DNA from: an uncultured Rhodocyclaceae bacterium
GTDB taxonomy: Bacteria > Pseudomonadota > Gammaproteobacteria > Burkholderiales > Rhodocyclaceae
DNA length: 23,367 nt
NCBI GenBank assembly: GCA_900549295.1
Contig: URNG01000046.1
Span: 1 to 23,367, forward strand
Direction: 5' to 3'
The notes beneath the pieces are model-generated. The model did not search any database. It saw nothing but the letters and a program-made list of their open reading frames with translations, and had not been told where the DNA came from. The position numbers were made by a program, and so were the translations under genes. Shown here piece by piece: positions 20,515-23,367 of this stretch; position 1 is the first letter of the stretch, and every line of letters starts with the position of its first letter.

Positions 20515-21663
20515 ATGAGTGTACAGAACCGCCGTTTGCCCGGCTTGACCCTTTGTTTTCTGGCCGCAGCCGTGGCCGGATGCAGTGGCAACATCATCCC
20601 GGAAGGGCGCAAGATCGAATACAAATCGGCGGGCAAGATCCCGACCCTGGAAGTGCCGCCGGATCTTTCCACGCTGCAACGCGATGATCGCTACTTGGTG
20701 CCCGACGACGCCGGTCGTGGTGCGGCCACTTTCTCGGCCTATGCCGCTGAGCGCGAGCCGGGTGCCCAGGCGGGGCAGTCCGCGATCCTGCCGCAGGTGG
20801 ACAAGATTCGCGTCGAGCGCTCCGGCAACCAGCGCTGGCTGGTTGCCGCCATGCCGCCAGATGCCTTGTGGGATACCATCAAGGAGTTCTGGCAGGAAAC
20901 CGGCTTCATCGTCAACGTCGAGCGCCCGGAAGCAGGCGTGATGGAAACAGACTGGGCGGAAGACCGTGCCAAAATTCCGGCCGATATCATCCGCAATACC
21001 CTGGGCCGTATTCTCGATTCCCTGTATTCCTCCGGCGAGCGCGACAAGTTCCGCACCCGTCTGGAACCGGGAACGGAGCCGGGAACGACGGAAATCTATA
21101 TCAGCCATCGTGGCATGGAAGAGGTGTACACCTCTTCTGCCAAGGACGACACCCGCTGGCAGCCACGCGCGGCTGACCCGGAGCTGGAAGCCGAAATGCT
21201 GCGCCGTCTGATGGTGCGTCTGGGGGCGGAAGAAAAACGCGCCGAAGCTGCCCTGGCGACACAGAAAATCGAACCACGGGCGCGCCTGGGGAGTGCCGAG
21301 GACGGCAGCGGCAAGCTGGATGTGTATGAACGCTTTGACCGTGCCTGGCAACGTGTCGGGCTGGCGCTGGATCGGATCGGCTTTACCGTCGAGGATCGCG
21401 ACCGTTCGCGTGGCCTTTATTTCGTGCGCTATGTCGACCCGGACAAGGATAATGCCAGCAAGAAGAAGGACGGTTTCCTGTCCAAGCTCAATTTCTGGAG
21501 TTCCGACAAAAAACCGGAGACGGATGCGCGCGGCCAGTATCGGATTTTCCTCGACGCTTCCGGCAGCAATACTTCGGTGCAGGTGCTGACCAACGAAGGC
21601 GGCGTGGATCGTTCGGAGACGGCAAGGCGTATCCTCGGCCTGCTGCAGCAGGAGTTGCGCTGA
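20515..21663 (+). CDS. bamC: Outer-membrane assembly lipoprotein BamC
   Basis: Lipoprotein of the BAM complex, which inserts beta-barrel proteins into the outer membrane. A 382-residue protein (E. coli 344): signal peptide with lipobox LAAAVAGC (lipidated C23), the unstructured N-terminal segment with the conserved KIPTLEVPPDLSTLQRDDRY signature that contacts BamD, then two helix-grip domains (about 100-215 with ALWDTIKEFWQETGF, and about 260-382 with AWQRVGLALDRIGF and a C-terminal LLQQELR). The start at 20515 is chosen for the signal peptide; a longer frame overlaps dapA. Co-transcribed with dapA. Confidence 0.93.
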   Translation: MSVQNRRLPGLTLCFLAAAVAGCSGNIIPEGRKIEYKSAGKIPTLEVPPDLSTLQRDDRYLVPDDAGRGAATFSAYAAEREPGAQAGQSAILPQVDKIRVERSGNQRWLVAAMPPDALWDTIKEFWQETGFIVNVERPEAGVMETDWAEDRAKIPADIIRNTLGRILDSLYSSGERDKFRTRLEPGTEPGTTEIYISHRGMEEVYTSSAKDDTRWQPRAADPELEAEMLRRLMVRLGAEEKRAEAALATQKIEPRARLGSAEDGSGKLDVYERFDRAWQRVGLALDRIGFTVEDRDRSRGLYFVRYVDPDKDNASKKKDGFLSKLNFWSSDKKPETDARGQYRIFLDASGSNTSVQVLTNEGGVDRSETARRILGLLQQELR

Positions 21664-21697
21664 TCGTCGCTTGACGGCGGATCGTCCCAAAACAAAG

Positions 21698-21724
21698 AAC
21701 CGGGCTGGAGTGCCCGGTTTTTTT
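21698..21724 (+). terminator. Intrinsic terminator after bamC
   Basis: AACCGGGC (21698-21705) pairs with GCCCGGTT (21712-21719) around a 6-base loop, followed by five more T. Confidence 0.88.
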
Positions 21725-21796
21725 ATCGATCTGCACAAACCATGATCCGAGTTTCGTACAAGGTTGCGTGCGAGAAAAAAACGAAAAACAGGACAA

Positions 21797-21820
21797 CAAA
21801 AAACGGGGCCTCGGCCCCGT
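21797..21820 (-). terminator. Terminator of the low-complexity lipoprotein gene
   Basis: ACGGGG and CCCCGT arms around CCTCGG at 21803-21820, with A runs on the left and T runs on the right, so it can work in both directions. It lies 24 bases after the stop of the minus-strand lipoprotein gene. Confidence 0.8.
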
Positions 21821-21843
21821 TTTTTGTTGCTGTGAGTCGAAGA

Positions 21844-22104
21844 TTATTTCTTCTCTTCTTCAGCGGCCGGAGCGGCTTCGCCTTCGGCGGCGGCTTGACC
21901 TTCGGCAGCCGGAGCGGCTTCGCCTTCGGCGGCAGCGGCTTCGCCTTCAGCCGGGGCGGCTTCTTCAGCAGCCGGAGCAGCTTCTTCGGCGGCCGGAGCA
22001 GCTTGCTCGACCGGAGCCGGCGGCGGAACGGGTTCTTCTTTCTTACCGCAGGCGCTCAGAGCGACGGCAAACAGGGCAGCAAAGAGGATGGACAGCTTGT
22101 TCAT
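21844..22104 (-). CDS. Ala/Glu/Pro-rich low-complexity lipoprotein
   Basis: An 86-residue small lipoprotein: signal peptide ending in the lipobox VALSAC (lipidated C19), then GKKEEPVPPPAP and a repetitive tail of EEAAPA, AEGEA and similar units ending in EEEKK. No globular domain. Such acidic Ala/Glu/Pro tails are probably extended and periplasmic, but function is unknown. AAGGAAA precedes the ATG. The underlying DNA is an imperfect tandem array (about 21860-22020), so length may vary between strains. It is a single-gene unit with its own terminator. Confidence 0.82.
   Translation of the reverse strand: MNKLSILFAALFAVALSACGKKEEPVPPPAPVEQAAPAAEEAAPAAEEAAPAEGEAAAAEGEAAPAAEGQAAAEGEAAPAAEEEKK
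21860..22020 (-). repeat. In-frame imperfect tandem repeats in the lipoprotein gene
   Basis: Repeats built from GCCGGAGCGGCTTCGCCTTC and variants (units of 15-21 bases, multiples of three) encode the AAPAAEE/AAPAEGE repeats. Multiples of three keep the frame after slippage. Confidence 0.7.
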
Positions 22105-22255
22105 GAGATTTCCTTATCGACAAGAAACAACTACAAAAGGGTTATACACGATCCGATTCGGTGTTGGGCCGGTCAGCAAATGCCGATCCGTTCGCGATTA
22201 TATAGTGAAAAATCGTCCTGTGGTGCGGTGCAATAAGCGGGTGTCACAAAAAATG

Positions 22256-22732
22256 TCATAGGCCCAGCGATGATTGCAACAGGTTTTTTGCCGATTCCTG
22301 CCAGATTTCCTCAAAGCGTTGGCGATAGGGCAAAACCTCGCTCGGACTGTCTTCGATCAGCACGCTGCGCGGCAGGTCTTTTTCAAAGCGGATCAGGGCG
22401 TGCTGCTGGTCGACGATCAGGATGGCATCGCGTAATTCGGCCAGGGCGCGCGGCGTCTGCCGGACTTGCGCGCGGTGTGACCAGGTCTGCAACAGCTGCT
22501 GGAGGCGCGGTGCGTCGACGAGGAAATGATGCGGGTCGCGCAGGACGATACGCAAGGGGGCGTCAGCGTGCGCGGCCAGCAGGCTGCCCAGAATGTCCAG
22601 GCGTTCCGCCGTCTGCCAGCGCAAGGCGGAGAGATCGCCGTCGAACACGAGGATGCTGCGCGGACAACGGGCGAGCAGGGCGTCGGCGGCGGCCAGATAG
22701 TCGCCCCAAGTATTGAACAATGTGCGAGCCAT
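22256..22732 (-). CDS. Small conserved soluble protein of unknown function
   Basis: A 158-residue soluble protein I do not assign with confidence. It has a Rossmann-like alternation: SILVFDGDLSAL (about 24-35), PLRIVLRDPHHFL, DAILIVDQQHALIRF, resembling phospholipase-D-like or DUF7931-type half domains but lacking an HKD motif. The start at 22732 is preferred because upstream in-frame codons overlap the rlmD start region. It diverges from rlmD across a 52-base gap, so the two probably share a promoter region. Confidence 0.7.
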   Translation of the reverse strand: MARTLFNTWGDYLAAADALLARCPRSILVFDGDLSALRWQTAERLDILGSLLAAHADAPLRIVLRDPHHFLVDAPRLQQLLQTWSHRAQVRQTPRALAELRDAILIVDQQHALIRFEKDLPRSVLIEDSPSEVLPYRQRFEEIWQESAKNLLQSSLGL

Positions 22733-22784
22733 GCGCCGGACTATACCCGAGTTGGTAGAATCCGCGCTTTTTACGGAGCCGATC

Positions 22785-23367
22785 ATGCCTGCGGGGATCA
22801 TCGAATCGCTGGATCATGAAGCGCGCGGCATTACCCGGCGCGACGGCAAGACGATTTTCGTCGATGGCGCGCTGCCCGGCGAATGCGTCGAATACGCCAG
22901 CTTCCGGCACAAGCCGAAGTACGAACTGGCGCATCTGCTCAAGGTGGTGCGGCCCTCCCCGGCACGGGTTGAGCCGGCCTGCCCGCACTTCGGCATTTGC
23001 GGCGGCTGCGCGATGCAGCATATGGCGGTGTCGGCGCAGCTCGCCGTCAAGCAGCGGGTGCTCGAAGACAGCCTGTGGCACATTGGCCGGGTGCGCCCGG
23101 CGCAGATGCTGCCGCCCATCCAGGGGCCGGCCTGGGGCTACCGGCACCGCGCCCGCCTGGGGGTGCGCAGGGTGGAAGCGAAGGGCGGCATGCTGATCGG
23201 TTTTCATGAATGGCGCAGCAGTTACATCGCCGACATCCGCGCCTGCCCGGTGTTGCCGCCGCATGTCTCGAACCTGCTCATGCAGCTGCGCGAATTGCTC
23301 GGCGGTTTGAGTATCGCGGAGCGGCTGGCGCAGGACCCGGGGGGCCGGGGGGGGGGGGACGCGATTC
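22785..23367 (+). CDS. rlmD: 23S rRNA m5U1939 methyltransferase RlmD, 5' part
   Basis: SAM-dependent methyltransferase of the RumA family acting on U1939 of 23S rRNA. The visible 194 codons cover the N-terminal TRAM domain (IIESLDHEARGITRRDGKTIFVDGALPGE) and the four iron-sulfur cysteines C66, C72, C75 (CPHFGICGGC) and C154 (IRACPVLP). The SAM-binding and catalytic Cys/Glu part lies beyond the window. From about 23327 the family's expected sequence gives way to glycine codons from G runs (GGRGGGDAI), which looks like poor sequence at an edge. GGAG before ATG 22785 supports the start. Confidence 0.92.
   Translation, partial: MPAGIIESLDHEARGITRRDGKTIFVDGALPGECVEYASFRHKPKYELAHLLKVVRPSPARVEPACPHFGICGGCAMQHMAVSAQLAVKQRVLEDSLWHIGRVRPAQMLPPIQGPAWGYRHRARLGVRRVEAKGGMLIGFHEWRSSYIADIRACPVLPPHVSNLLMQLRELLGGLSIAERLAQDPGGRGGGDAI

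Noticed and set aside
19371..20672. 433-codon minus-strand ORF across thiolase end and dapA
   Set aside because: Crosses a terminator and two well-identified genes; composition is that of an antisense shadow.

Overview
The window looks like chromosome of a GC-rich betaproteobacterium, most likely Rhodocyclales. The reasons are the dapA-bamC pair, a BktB-type thiolase, a CobD/CbiB-family gene beside a CoA-pyrophosphatase Nudix gene, RlmD, and a creBC two-component pair. The taxonomy is inferred from gene content and composition, not from a search.

Region 1 (1-5212): creD on the minus strand, cut short at the window edge, then a plus-strand run: a small zinc-finger membrane protein, a GNAT acetyltransferase, a structured leader with an 11-codon ORF and an intrinsic terminator, rtcB (RNA ligase), a 69-aa basic protein and a 339-aa protein of unknown function.

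Region 2 (5213-13490): an integron. Fifteen attC sites separate fifteen gene cassettes. All cassette genes lie on the minus strand and their stops commonly fall inside the attC core. The attI side is near 13230, and a divergent integrase gene starts at 13329 but is cut after about 54 codons, directly beside the 3' end of creC. The array therefore has no working integrase of its own in this window. Cassettes C1 (next to attI) to C15 (distal) are mostly small orphan genes. Recognisable ones are a DUF3861 protein, an FRG-domain protein, a helix-hairpin-helix protein, a RelA/SpoT-type nucleotide synthetase, a protein with PIN-like motifs, and five small membrane proteins. The array is visibly richer in A+T than its flanks. 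Its distal attC supplies the last 17 codons of the neighbouring 339-aa gene.

Region 3 (13529-15667): creC and creB, transcribed towards the integron. In creBCD operons creD follows creC directly; here about 12.4 kb (rtcB module plus integron) lies between them. A CreB-box-like sequence is present upstream of the displaced creD.

Region 4 (15668-23367): housekeeping genes: a retropepsin-like protease, Nudix CoA pyrophosphatase, CobD/CbiB-family protein, acetyl-CoA acyltransferase, dapA, bamC, a low-complexity lipoprotein, a small conserved protein and the start of rlmD. Clear terminators separate the units. The last ~40 bases contain G runs that break the RlmD sequence, and the first ~42 bases are AT-rich and break CreD, so both edges look unreliable.
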